A stretch of DNA of 20,781 bases, taken from Flavobacteriaceae bacterium. GTDB taxonomy: Bacteria > Bacteroidota > Bacteroidia > Flavobacteriales > Flavobacteriaceae. Under the pieces are notes generated by a model. The model was not told where the DNA came from. It was given only the letters and a program-made list of their open reading frames with translations, and searched no databases. Where the stretch lies: the NCBI GenBank assembly GCA_030625995.1, contig DAOUPU010000022.1, forward strand, positions 1 through 20,781. The letters run 5' to 3'. Positions 7,226-14,207 of this stretch are shown here, piece after piece; position 1 is the stretch's first letter; every line of letters begins with the position of its first letter. The position numbers and the translations under genes were made by a program.

Positions 7226-8002
7226 ATGTATTCTCGCGACAAACAGATCAAAGCCTTTGAAAAACTCTTGGATATCATGGATGAAATCCGTGAGAAATGT
7301 CCTTGGGATAAAAAGCAAACCATGCAATCACTTCGTCATCTGACAATTGAAGAAACCTATGAACTAGGTGATGCCATTCTTGAAAATGATACTCTTGAAA
7401 TTAAAAAAGAGCTTGGTGACTTATTGCTACATATCGTTTTTTACGCTAAAATTGCCTCGGAGAAAAATGAATTTGACATTGAGAAAGTTATTAATAGTAT
7501 CAATGAAAAATTAATACACAGACATCCCCATGTTTTTGGTAATGTAATTGCTGAAACGGATGAAGATGTAGCTAAAAATTGGGAGAAGTTAAAACTTAAA
7601 GAAGGCAGAAGTTCTGTTCTTTCAGGTGTCCCAAAATCCTTGCCGGCTTTGGTAAAGGCAAGTAGAATATCGGACAAGGCCGCTGCTGCAGGATTTGATT
7701 GGGACAAAAGAGAGCAAGTTTTTGAAAAAGTGCAGGAAGAGTTCAATGAACTACATGTTGAAGTTGAACAGAAATCTCAGAGAATTGAAGCTGAATTCGG
7801 AGATGTCCTGTTCTCTTTAATTAATTATGCCCGTTTTATAAATGTTGATCCGGAAAGCGCCTTGGAAAGAACAAATAAGAAATTCATTAAACGATTTCAA
7901 TTTCTCGAAAATGAAGCTGCGAAAGAAGGAAAACAACTCACAGACATGACTTTAGAAGACATGAGTGTTCATTGGGAAAAATCGAAGACCTTTTTCAAAT
8001 AG
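7226..8002 (+). CDS. mazG: nucleoside triphosphate pyrophosphohydrolase MazG
   Basis: Hydrolyses (d)NTPs to NMP and pyrophosphate; in E. coli it also affects ppGpp levels and clears abnormal nucleotides. Two MazG domains are visible. The first has EETYE (42-46) and ELGD (62-65), the paired Mg-binding helices, preceded by CPWDKKQT. The second has QEEFNE and EFGDVLFSLINYARF in the C-terminal half, after SDKAAAAGFDWD. I chose the ATG at 7226, 1 bp after the DUF5606 stop. It gives 258 aa, the standard length, and MYSRDKQIKAFEKLLDIM matches homologue N-termini. The in-frame ATG at 7181 would overlap the upstream gene by 44 bp and add a basic 15-residue tail. Confidence 0.95.
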   Translation: MYSRDKQIKAFEKLLDIMDEIREKCPWDKKQTMQSLRHLTIEETYELGDAILENDTLEIKKELGDLLLHIVFYAKIASEKNEFDIEKVINSINEKLIHRHPHVFGNVIAETDEDVAKNWEKLKLKEGRSSVLSGVPKSLPALVKASRISDKAAAAGFDWDKREQVFEKVQEEFNELHVEVEQKSQRIEAEFGDVLFSLINYARFINVDPESALERTNKKFIKRFQFLENEAAKEGKQLTDMTLEDMSVHWEKSKTFFK

Positions 8003-8011
8003 TGATTTTTT

Positions 8012-8074
8012 GAGAAAAGAAACAAGATAAAAGAGAAAAGAAACAAGATAAAAGAGAAAAGAAACAAGATGAAA
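8012..8074. repeat. three tandem 21-bp purine-rich repeats
   Basis: Units at 8012-8032, 8033-8053 and 8054-8074 share the core GAGAAAAGAAACAAGAT; the first two are identical over 21 bp and the third differs by one base (A to G). They begin 9 bp after the mazG stop. The + strand is almost all purine. No spacers separate the units, so this is a simple tandem repeat and not a CRISPR. Confidence 0.9.
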
Positions 8075-8146
8075 GAAGTAATTTGAAAATAAATCAATTT
8101 GACAATTTGATGATGATTTATAGAGATTATAAGAAATTGCTACTTT

Positions 8147-8171
8147 CTTCTTACTCCATACTTCTTACTCC
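8147..8171. repeat. paired pyrimidine-rich direct repeat
   Basis: CTTCTTACTCC occurs at 8147-8157 and again at 8161-8171, 14 bp apart. The pyrimidine-rich strand faces the purine-rich repeats at 8012-8074 about 70 bp upstream, so the transcript could partly fold back, although the complementarity is imperfect. It lies 10 bp before the end of the leftward haem-protein gene. Confidence 0.65.
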
Positions 8172-8181
8172 TTAAATCCTT

Positions 8182-8643
8182 TCATTCAAATAAATCTTCA
8201 GCCAGCATTTCTGCCCATTCTGAAATAGATTCACGGTCAGTTTTGCTCAATTTAGCCTCTGAATGCATCAAAGGATAAATTTTTAAAGGCATTTCTTCTT
8301 CAAGTACTTCCGTAGAGATATCATCAAGTATTTCGGCCTTATCCATTTTATTCAGACTATTCCATTCCGAAAAATTTAATTCCTCTCTGGCATTATTAAT
8401 ATCATAATAAACAAGCCATTTTACAGGTGCAACATTAGAATACCATGGATATCTTGTTTCATTAGAATGACAATCATAACATGTGGATCTCAAAAGGGTA
8501 GAAATATTCACAGGTACATCAACATTTTTCATTAGATCATCCGGATTATTTGGACTTACTTCCGGACGTGAAACAGGGTATAATTGCATCAATACCAATA
8601 CAGCTACTAATAAAAACCAAAATATTTTCTTTCTTTTGCTCAT
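8182..8643 (-). CDS. membrane-anchored haem-binding (Haem_bd-type) protein
   Basis: A 153-residue protein with a basic N-terminus and one hydrophobic segment (about 8-21) acting as signal anchor, then an extracytoplasmic domain. CYDCH at 55-59 is a c-type haem attachment motif, followed directly by SNETRYPWYSNVAPVKWLV. That combination is characteristic of the Bacteroidota Haem_bd family. A possible distal ligand is a Met in EEMPLKIYPLMH (near 115-127). The likely role is electron transfer or haem carriage at the periplasmic face; partner proteins are not identifiable here. It lies 34 bp downstream of a second single-haem protein gene on the same strand, so the two are probably cotranscribed and may work as a pair. 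Confidence 0.85.
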   Translation of the reverse strand: MSKRKKIFWFLLVAVLVLMQLYPVSRPEVSPNNPDDLMKNVDVPVNISTLLRSTCYDCHSNETRYPWYSNVAPVKWLVYYDINNAREELNFSEWNSLNKMDKAEILDDISTEVLEEEMPLKIYPLMHSEAKLSKTDRESISEWAEMLAEDLFE

Positions 8644-8677
8644 AATAAAGAACTTAACACCTTTTTTTAAAATAAAA

Positions 8678-9094
8678 TCACTCTCCAGCTAAAATATTCG
8701 CTTGTTCAGTTGCCCAATTTATGATCAACTTCGATTCATCTGAACTTAACTTCTGATCCGGATTCTTCTTCAAGTGTTTTTTTGGAGGCATTTTGTCATT
8801 ATTCAATTGCTTCGTTATTTTCCCAAATTTACTCACCAATTTACCATTCGAATAATCTCCATTGGTAAATTTATCAAAGTTCAATTTTAATTTACTCTTT
8901 GAGCCTTTCGATTCTGAAGTATGGCATTCAAAACATTTATTTTCTAAAATAGAATGTACATCGGCTGGAATTTCTGTTAAATCTGTTATCTGAAGAGCTT
9001 CATATTCCGACTCCGATTCTACGTTATAAGAGAATAATAAATAGGAAATTCCAACAACAAACATACTCACTAGAATTGTATTACTTTTTTTCAT
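8678..9094 (-). CDS. small exported single-haem c-type cytochrome-like protein
   Basis: A 138-residue protein with a short lysine-rich start and a hydrophobic segment (about 6-23) serving as signal peptide or anchor. CFECH at 54-58 is the haem-attachment motif, and KMPPKKH (101-107) offers Met102 as a probable axial ligand, as in planctomycete-type and other small cytochrome c domains. The middle is rich in Lys, Ser and Asn. The C-terminal helix (about 117-136) ends in WATEQANILAGE. It is the first gene of a two-gene leftward unit with the Haem_bd protein. Both have one haem site and one anchor, suggesting a short periplasmic electron relay. The physiological donor and acceptor are not visible. 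Confidence 0.78.
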   Translation of the reverse strand: MKKSNTILVSMFVVGISYLLFSYNVESESEYEALQITDLTEIPADVHSILENKCFECHTSESKGSKSKLKLNFDKFTNGDYSNGKLVSKFGKITKQLNNDKMPPKKHLKKNPDQKLSSDESKLIINWATEQANILAGE

Positions 9095-9169
9095 ACGTTT
9101 AAAATTTTGTAATTATTTATAAATTAATTAAAAATTTAAGAACGTAGGTAATCGCTACGCTCTCTCATG

Positions 9170-9187
9170 ATCCCGAGTACTCGGGAT
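9170..9187. repeat. perfect 18-bp palindrome
   Basis: ATCCCGAGTACTCGGGAT is its own reverse complement. ATGAT-type and ATCAT-type flanks (with a short bulge) extend the possible stem on both sides. It could be a cruciform, a dyad binding site or one of the GC-rich palindromic repeats common between flavobacterial genes. Confidence 0.85.
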
Positions 9188-9218
9188 AATCATTCCCTTT
9201 TGTGAAATAATTGATAAA

Positions 9219-9242
9219 ACCTGCCCGTCCGGCAGGCGGGTT
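9219..9242 (-). repeat. 24-nt GC-rich palindromic repeat, copy 1
   Basis: On the minus strand it reads AACCCGCCTGCCGG, then a 3-nt variable part, then GGCAGGT. The same pattern, on the + strand and with a different 3-nt centre, occurs at 17493-17516. CCTGCC and GGCAGG form a 6-bp stem. Two copies with variable centres in one 20-kb window suggest a dispersed repeat family. Confidence 0.8.
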
Positions 9243-9384
9243 TATTCATGTTCGTTTCATCTTTTCTAAATTTATTGGCACATACAAATATAATTGATTT
9301 ATGTCAATTTACGTATAACCAATTAATGGTCATTAAAATAATGGATTCCCTAATGGGTCTTCCTATATAAATTTAAAAAATCCT

Positions 9385-9392
9385 TAACTTTA
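9385..9392 (+). promoter_or_regulatory. weak -7 candidate upstream of the hydrolase gene
   Basis: TAACTTTA is one mismatch from TAnnTTTG and ends 32 bp before the GTG start. No good TTG -33 element was seen. The same octamer occurs at 10202-10209, before the nif3-like gene. Confidence 0.25.
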
Positions 9393-9424
9393 TGATCAGA
9401 TTGAACCTATAAAAATTTAAACAA

Positions 9425-10180
9425 GTGAAAATTTTAAAAACCTTATTAATTTTTTGCATACTTCTGATCCAAAATAATTACGCTCAAAAAAACTCAGGTC
9501 TCAATGAAGAAACTATACATTTCAAGGCTAGCGACGGTGTGAACATCACTGCTGATTTGTATATGACATCGCTTGCAGATGCTCCTTTTGTCCTATTATT
9601 TCATCAGGCGGGATATAGCAGAGGTGAATATAAAGAAATTGCGCCCAAATTAAATCAACTCGGCTTTAACTGTCTGGCAATTGACCAAAGGTCCGGTGAT
9701 AAAGTAAATGGAATTATTAATGAAACACATATTGATGCGAAAAAATTGAACAAACCTACACAGTACATAGACGCAATTCCGGATTTAGAAGCAGCATATG
9801 CCTACGTTAGAAACAAATTAAATCCAAATAAAATAATCATCTGGGGCAGCTCCTATTCAGCCGCATTAACCTTCTTTTTGGGAAGTGTTCATTCAGATAA
9901 AATAGATGGTATCCTCGCCTTTTCTCCCGGAGAATATTTTAAAATAGAAGGTAAAGAGATCCGAGATTATGCATCAAAAGTAAAATGCCCGATCTTTATT
10001 ACCTCTGCGAAGAACGAAGCAAAGCAATGGAAAGTAATATATGATGCGGTTAAGACCGACAAAAAATATTTTTTACCAATTGAAGAAGGAAAACACGGTT
10101 CAAAAGCATTGTGGTCAAGCAATAGTGATCATAAAGAATACTGGGCCTCTGTAAAGGAGTTTTTGCATCAATTTCAATAA
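9425..10180 (+). CDS. exported alpha/beta hydrolase
   Basis: A 251-residue alpha/beta-hydrolase-fold protein. I keep the GTG start at 9425 because it directly yields a signal peptide (residues 1 to about 20, Lys start, hydrophobic core, ending NNYAQ), so the enzyme is probably periplasmic or a lipoprotein-like surface protein. The oxyanion segment LLFHQAGYSRGEY (57-69) and DQRSGD (87-92) fit the fold. The nucleophile elbow reads GSSYS (141-145): Ser143 is at the nucleophile position, but the usual last Gly is Ser. His224 in EEGKHGSK is a plausible catalytic His. The segment where the acid normally lies reads TSAKNE, with Asn197 instead of Asp. It may be a dienelactone-hydrolase-like or peptidase-like member; the substrate is unknown. 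Confidence 0.82.
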   Translation: MKILKTLLIFCILLIQNNYAQKNSGLNEETIHFKASDGVNITADLYMTSLADAPFVLLFHQAGYSRGEYKEIAPKLNQLGFNCLAIDQRSGDKVNGIINETHIDAKKLNKPTQYIDAIPDLEAAYAYVRNKLNPNKIIIWGSSYSAALTFFLGSVHSDKIDGILAFSPGEYFKIEGKEIRDYASKVKCPIFITSAKNEAKQWKVIYDAVKTDKKYFLPIEEGKHGSKALWSSNSDHKEYWASVKEFLHQFQ

Positions 10181-10201
10181 TTAAAATTCAATTAAATAAG
10201 A

Positions 10202-10209
10202 TAACTTTA
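10202..10209 (+). promoter_or_regulatory. weak -7 candidate upstream of the nif3-like gene
   Basis: TAACTTTA, one mismatch from TAnnTTTG, 42 bp before the ATG at 10252 and in the 71-bp gap after the hydrolase gene. It would allow the nif3/zinc-ribbon pair to be transcribed separately. Confidence 0.3.
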
Positions 10210-10251
10210 CCAATTAGATAAGTACATATTAAGAATCGAAAAACCTTCCAA

Positions 10252-11346
10252 ATGACTGTAAAGAACATAACGGATTATATTGAAAAATTAGCACCCCTGG
10301 CATACGCTGAAGATTTTGACAATGTTGGTCTACTAGTAGGTAATTATGATAAGAAAATTACCGGGATCTTAGTTGCATTAGACACTTTAGAATCAACAAT
10401 TGATGAGGCAATTGATAAGAAATGTAACCTTATAATTGCTTTTCATCCCATAATTTTTAATGGTTTAAAAAGGCTAACCGGTAAAAATTATGTAGAAAGA
10501 ACAGTTATTAAGGCTATTAAAAATGATATCGCCATTTACGCCATACATACTGCTTTAGATAATACATCTCAAGGGGTTTCAGCAAAGATGTGTGAAATAA
10601 TTGGACTTACTAATACTAATGTTTTAATTCCACAAAAGGGGAATATAAAAAAACTGACTACCTATGTACCACATAAAAATGCGGATAGTCTGAGGACTTC
10701 ATTATTTGAAGCAGGCGCAGGCAATATTGGCAATTATGACAATTGCAGCTTTAATATAGAAGGCACAGGAACCTATCAAGGCAATGAGAACTCTAATCCT
10801 GCTCTAGGAAAAAAGGGGACAATGCACACTGAACCGGAAACTTTTATAAGTGTCATCTTTGAAAAACACCTGGAGGGCAAAATTTTAAACGCCCTTTTCA
10901 CAAATCACCCCTATGAGGAGGTTGCTTATGATGTAGTAACTTTAGATAATAAACATCAGGAAATAGGAATGGGAATGGTAGGTGAACTAAATGAGAAAAT
11001 GGAAGCAATGAATTTTTTAAATTTTTTAAAACGGAAATTTAATCTGGAAACCCTAAGATACACTGATTTCAACAATAAAAAAATAAAAAAAGTAGCGGTA
11101 CTTGGTGGATCTGGGAGCTTCGCAATATCTCATGCAAAAGACTCAGGAGCCGATGTTTATATCACATCCGACTTAAAATATCATGATTTTTTTCGTGCTG
11201 AAAACCAGATCATTTTGGTAGATATTGGTCATTATGAAAGTGAACAATTCACAAAAAATCTAATAGTGGATTATCTTACAAAAAAATTTACTAATTTTGC
11301 AATCATTTTATCAGAAAAAAATACAAATCCAATCAATTACTTATAA
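10252..11346 (+). CDS. Nif3-like dinuclear metal centre protein (YbgI/YqfO family)
   Basis: Conserved hexameric protein with a two-metal site, widely annotated as GTP cyclohydrolase 1 type 2 homologue; its cellular role is unsettled. Seen: the N-terminal YIEKLAPLAYAEDFDNVGLLVG (about 9-30), then AFHPIIFNGLKRL (His ligand), IYAIHTALDNTSQGVS (second His and Asp), and the C-terminal ILVDIGHYESEQF, which completes the metal site. Between the two halves (about 135-235) is an inserted domain with TTYVPHKNADSLRTSLFEAG and NHPYEEVAYDVV, as in the longer YqfO-type members. Length 364 aa is normal for that type. Its stop codon directly abuts the ATG of the next gene, an arrangement suggesting tight coexpression. 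Confidence 0.93.
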   Translation: MTVKNITDYIEKLAPLAYAEDFDNVGLLVGNYDKKITGILVALDTLESTIDEAIDKKCNLIIAFHPIIFNGLKRLTGKNYVERTVIKAIKNDIAIYAIHTALDNTSQGVSAKMCEIIGLTNTNVLIPQKGNIKKLTTYVPHKNADSLRTSLFEAGAGNIGNYDNCSFNIEGTGTYQGNENSNPALGKKGTMHTEPETFISVIFEKHLEGKILNALFTNHPYEEVAYDVVTLDNKHQEIGMGMVGELNEKMEAMNFLNFLKRKFNLETLRYTDFNNKKIKKVAVLGGSGSFAISHAKDSGADVYITSDLKYHDFFRAENQIILVDIGHYESEQFTKNLIVDYLTKKFTNFAIILSEKNTNPINYL

Positions 11347-12123
11347 ATGGCAAAAAAGAAAGAAGTTACCGTTGAAGATAAATTAAGAGCTCTATATGAT
11401 TTGCAACTTATTGACTCAAGAATTGATGAAATAAAAAATACAAGAGGAGAGCTTCCATTGGAAGTGAAAGATTTAGAAGATGAAATTGCGGGTCTGCAAA
11501 CAAGATTGAATAATTTTAGTACTGATATTGAAAATTTGGAGACTTCCATCGCAAACAAGAAAAATAATATTGAAGAATCAAAATCTCTTTCCAAAAAATA
11601 TACGGAGCAGCAAAAAAATGTGCGTAACAATCGTGAATTTGACTCCTTAACAAAAGAAATTGAGTTTCAAGATCTTGAAATTCAATTAGCTGAAAAACAC
11701 ATCAGTGAATTTCAAGTGAAAATAGCTCAAAAAAATGAAATTTTTGAGGTTGCGAAAGAAAAAGTAAAAGAAAAGGAAGTTCATTTGAAACACAAACTTA
11801 GTGAACTAAATTCCATTTTAGAAGAAACTGAAAAAGAGGAGACTTTGCTTCTTTCAAAATCGGAAGACTTTGGAAAGTTGATTGAAGAGAGGCTGTTCAA
11901 AGCTTATAAAAAAATTCGTTCAAATGTTAGAAACGGATTGGCAGTAGTTACCATAGAAAGAGGAGCTTCGGGCGGATCATTCTTTACTATTCCTCCGCAA
12001 CGACAAGTAGAAATTGCAGCAAGAAAAAAAATAATTACAGATGAGCATAGTGGTAGAATATTAATTGATTCACAACTTGCAGAGGAAGAAAAAAAGAAAA
12101 TGTCAAAATTCTTTTCTTCGTAA
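11347..12123 (+). CDS. coiled-coil protein of the C4-type zinc-ribbon family, zinc ligands lost
   Basis: A 258-residue protein with a long charged alpha-helical coiled coil (about 10-180), containing heptad-like Leu/Ile spacing and QQKNVRNNREFDSL at 88-101. A C-terminal region (about 190-242) is homologous to the C4 zinc-ribbon domain found next to Nif3 in many bacteria. That domain normally has two CxxC pairs. Here the corresponding positions are Ser208 and Ser211 (GASGGSFF) and Asp232 and Ser235 (TDEHSGR). I see no cysteine anywhere in the protein, so the ribbon cannot bind zinc through Cys, although the surrounding FFTIPPQ and GRILID are conserved. The role is unknown. It immediately follows the nif3-like gene and ends at a terminator. 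Confidence 0.87.
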   Translation: MAKKKEVTVEDKLRALYDLQLIDSRIDEIKNTRGELPLEVKDLEDEIAGLQTRLNNFSTDIENLETSIANKKNNIEESKSLSKKYTEQQKNVRNNREFDSLTKEIEFQDLEIQLAEKHISEFQVKIAQKNEIFEVAKEKVKEKEVHLKHKLSELNSILEETEKEETLLLSKSEDFGKLIEERLFKAYKKIRSNVRNGLAVVTIERGASGGSFFTIPPQRQVEIAARKKIITDEHSGRILIDSQLAEEEKKKMSKFFSS

Positions 12124-12150
12124 ACGAATAAATACTCATAAAATATAGAG

Positions 12151-12180
12151 AGGTCTTCATTAATAGTGAAGGCTTTTTTA
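12151..12180 (+). terminator. intrinsic terminator after the nif3/zinc-ribbon pair
   Basis: AGGTCTTCA (12151-12159) pairs over 9 bp, with two G-T wobbles, with TGAAGGCTT (12167-12175), followed by a T run to 12179. It begins 27 bp after the stop codon. Confidence 0.75.
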
Positions 12181-12245
12181 TTTCCAATACTTATATTTTA
12201 CCCGTCTGTTAGGTTTGGTACATGTAATAAATAGTAGGTTGTCCC

Positions 12246-12265
12246 AAAAATCCATAGAAATGGAT
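12246..12265 (-). terminator. probable intrinsic terminator of the UbiA-like gene
   Basis: ATCCAT (12250-12255) and ATGGAT (12260-12265) form a perfect 6-bp stem with a 4-nt loop. On the minus strand the stem is followed by a run of five T (counting the last base of the stem). It lies 17 bp beyond the UbiA-like stop codon. Confidence 0.5.
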
Positions 12266-12281
12266 ACCTAATTCATACTCG

Positions 12282-13106
12282 TTATGCTCCAGTTATGACA
12301 GTAAGAAAAAACCAAATTATAGGAATTCCCTCCATCCAAAAACTACTGTAATAATTGCTTTGATCCTTACTGGAATAAGCAATCATTATGGAGGAGATGA
12401 TCGATACAATAAAGATTACTAAAATGGAATTCCCGGAGTTAAACGATCTGTATAATTCCATCAGAAAAAACAGGGTCAACGAGATTATTCCTACTAGTTT
12501 GGATTTTTTAATTCCAATGACCTGTGGCAAGGTAAATAATTTAGGATTGTCATAATCAATGTCTCTGATATCAAAGGGTATAGTAATAGCCACGATAAAT
12601 AAGAACCTTTCAAAAAAGAGAAGCATTATGTTTTTACTTATCTCCACTTCGTTTTGAACAATTGGGAACAAAACAGTCACTCCAGCCCAGGAGAAAGCAA
12701 TTAAAAAAAGCTTTATGCCCGGGACATCCCGTAAATTTAATCTCCACATTTTGAACGGAGAAATATATAAAGAAGTTGCAAGAACAAATGGAAACAAAAC
12801 TATAAGTGATTTAATTTTTAAGAGATATGTGGTTATTGCCAATCCAATCAAGCAAATTAGATTGAGTACTAATAGTTGCAATTTATAGCTCCGTATCCAT
12901 GCCGAGGACGCATCTCTAATTTTATCGATATTTATAAATCTAATCGCATTGTAGGAAATAATTGTAGCAAAAAAAACAAATAAGGGACTTATATTTTCTG
13001 CAATATCAAATTGCAATAAGGTAATTTTAGTCAAACACATCACAGCTAGTGAAACATGTATATTACTATAGATATAAAAGTTAAAATACTTTTTAAAAAA
13101 ACTCAT
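12282..13106 (-). CDS. UbiA-superfamily-like integral membrane protein
   Basis: A polytopic membrane protein with about eight or nine hydrophobic helices. I start it at the ATG ending at 13106 (274 aa); a TTG two codons upstream is possible but less likely. The segment IPFDIRDIDYDNPKLFTLPQVIG (about 176-198, split by my reading around Asp179, Asp182 and Asp186) matches the second Asp-rich DxxDxxxD motif of UbiA prenyltransferases. The first motif is only partly present: Asp61 and Asp65 in NIDKIRD have the right spacing, but the leading Asn/Asp at 57 is Phe. It may be a divergent prenyltransferase or a UbiA-fold protein with another function. It is divergent from the NHL-repeat gene and has its own terminator. 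Confidence 0.68.
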   Translation of the reverse strand: MSFFKKYFNFYIYSNIHVSLAVMCLTKITLLQFDIAENISPLFVFFATIISYNAIRFINIDKIRDASSAWIRSYKLQLLVLNLICLIGLAITTYLLKIKSLIVLFPFVLATSLYISPFKMWRLNLRDVPGIKLFLIAFSWAGVTVLFPIVQNEVEISKNIMLLFFERFLFIVAITIPFDIRDIDYDNPKLFTLPQVIGIKKSKLVGIISLTLFFLMELYRSFNSGNSILVIFIVSIISSIMIAYSSKDQSNYYSSFWMEGIPIIWFFLTVITGA

Positions 13107-13160
13107 TTCCAAAAATGATTTTAATGCTATTCAAATGCTAAACTCCAGTTAAAATTGATG

Positions 13161-13168
13161 TATTTTTG
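13161..13168 (+). promoter_or_regulatory. -7 box of the NHL-repeat gene
   Basis: TATTTTTG matches TAnnTTTG exactly and ends 29 bp before the ATG at 13198. It is in the short divergent interval with the UbiA-like gene. No TTG is seen at the usual -33 distance. Confidence 0.6.
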
Positions 13169-13197
13169 CTATAAATTTAATAATTAAAATTATCCAA

Positions 13198-14145
13198 ATG
13201 AAATCATTAATTGTAACTCTGATATTTTTCGTCCTTGTTACCTCTCAATTGTATAGCCAGTCTATTGGAACCGGGGAGGCAGGATTTTCTGATGAACCTG
13301 TCAAACTAGATAAACCAATCCGCTTTTCAAAATATAAAGATGGAACTTTTCTTTTCGTTGACTTTAATAATTATGCAATAAGAAAAGTGGACAAGAATGG
13401 CAAAGTGACATCACTGTTTGGAGGACCTGATAAAAAGGGATTTCAGGATGGTGATCTTAACAAAGCTCTGTTTGACGGAATTCACGGAGTATCTTATGAC
13501 GAAAAAAATGATATCATTTATATTGCAAGTGCTTCCAATAATGTCATTAGAAAAATTACTAAAGAAAATGATGAATTTCAGATAGAAACTATCGCCGGAA
13601 CGCCCAAAATTAATGGATTTGCTGATGGTGATTCAGCCCAGGCTAAATTCAACTCTTTACATGAGGTCTTATATAGTAAACGAGGTGATATCTATGTTCT
13701 CGATATTGGAAATGCAAAAATAAGAAAATTAAAGAACGGAAAAGTGACCAGTCTGGTTGGAAAAGACTCTTTGGCACCAATAATGGTAGATTGGAAATAT
13801 CCAATTGACATGGCTTTTGACGGTGATGATATTGTAATATGTGATGCAGGAAACAGTAGTATTTACAGATTTACACCGGGTAAAGAAATTAAAAAATTAG
13901 AACTTGACCATCCTTTAAAAATGCCTCATGGTATCACTTCTGATGATAAGGGTAATCTCTATGTTGCCGATATGGGCGCGAACGTAATTTATAAAATAGA
14001 AAATGACACAAAGGTCACAGAGATCGAAGCAACATCTGAAAATGGGTTTGACAAACTGAATAAACCCGCGGATGTAATTATAATAAATGGAACCTTATGG
14101 GTTGCGGACCTCTATAATCACCAATTAAAACAGCAAAAATTATAA
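13198..14145 (+). CDS. exported NHL-repeat beta-propeller protein
   Basis: A 315-residue protein with a clear signal peptide (1 to about 20, MKSLIVTLIFFVLVTSQLYS). The rest consists of NHL-type repeats forming a beta-propeller of five or six blades. Recurrent units include FVDFNNYAIRKVDKNGKVTSLFG, IASASNNVIRKI, VLDIGNAKIRKLKNGKVTSLVG, ICDAGNSSIYRF, YVADMGANVIYKI and WVADLYNHQLKQ, each with the A/D-x-x-N-x-x-I-R/Y-K/R pattern. No catalytic residues can be named. It probably acts in the periplasm or outside the cell as a binding scaffold, or as a lactonase-like fold. It has its own consensus -7 box and is not obviously in an operon. Confidence 0.85.
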   Translation: MKSLIVTLIFFVLVTSQLYSQSIGTGEAGFSDEPVKLDKPIRFSKYKDGTFLFVDFNNYAIRKVDKNGKVTSLFGGPDKKGFQDGDLNKALFDGIHGVSYDEKNDIIYIASASNNVIRKITKENDEFQIETIAGTPKINGFADGDSAQAKFNSLHEVLYSKRGDIYVLDIGNAKIRKLKNGKVTSLVGKDSLAPIMVDWKYPIDMAFDGDDIVICDAGNSSIYRFTPGKEIKKLELDHPLKMPHGITSDDKGNLYVADMGANVIYKIENDTKVTEIEATSENGFDKLNKPADVIIINGTLWVADLYNHQLKQQKL

Positions 14146-14178
14146 TCTTTCATTATCAAATTTTTAATTCTTGTTTGT

Positions 14179-14186
14179 TAATTTTG
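14179..14186 (+). promoter_or_regulatory. -7 box of gcvP
   Basis: TAATTTTG matches TAnnTTTG exactly and ends 21 bp before the gcvP ATG. The interval after the NHL-repeat gene is only 62 bp, so a glycine riboswitch of normal size does not fit here. Confidence 0.6.
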
Positions 14187-14207
14187 CCATCTTAAAATAA
14201 ACTTATT

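Larger units (their letters stand above)
9095..9424. other. 330-bp divergent intergenic region with palindromic repeats
   Basis: Gene-free interval between the leftward cytochrome gene and the rightward hydrolase gene. It is AT-rich apart from two GC-rich palindromes (9170-9187 and 9219-9242, listed separately) and a small CGTAG/CTACG hairpin at about 9143-9159. Promoters for both flanking genes should lie here, but only a weak -7 candidate for the hydrolase is visible. No convincing open frame of useful length was seen. Confidence 0.7.

Noticed and set aside
8012..8074. Short CRISPR-like array
   Set aside because: The 21-bp units are directly contiguous with no unique spacers, and no cas genes are present.
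13107..13112. TTG start for the UbiA-like gene
   Set aside because: An ATG two codons downstream gives the same protein with a more common start codon.
14146..14207. Glycine riboswitch ahead of gcvP
   Set aside because: The interval is only 62 bp and AT-rich, with a -7 box ending 21 bp before the ATG; there is no room for the aptamer.
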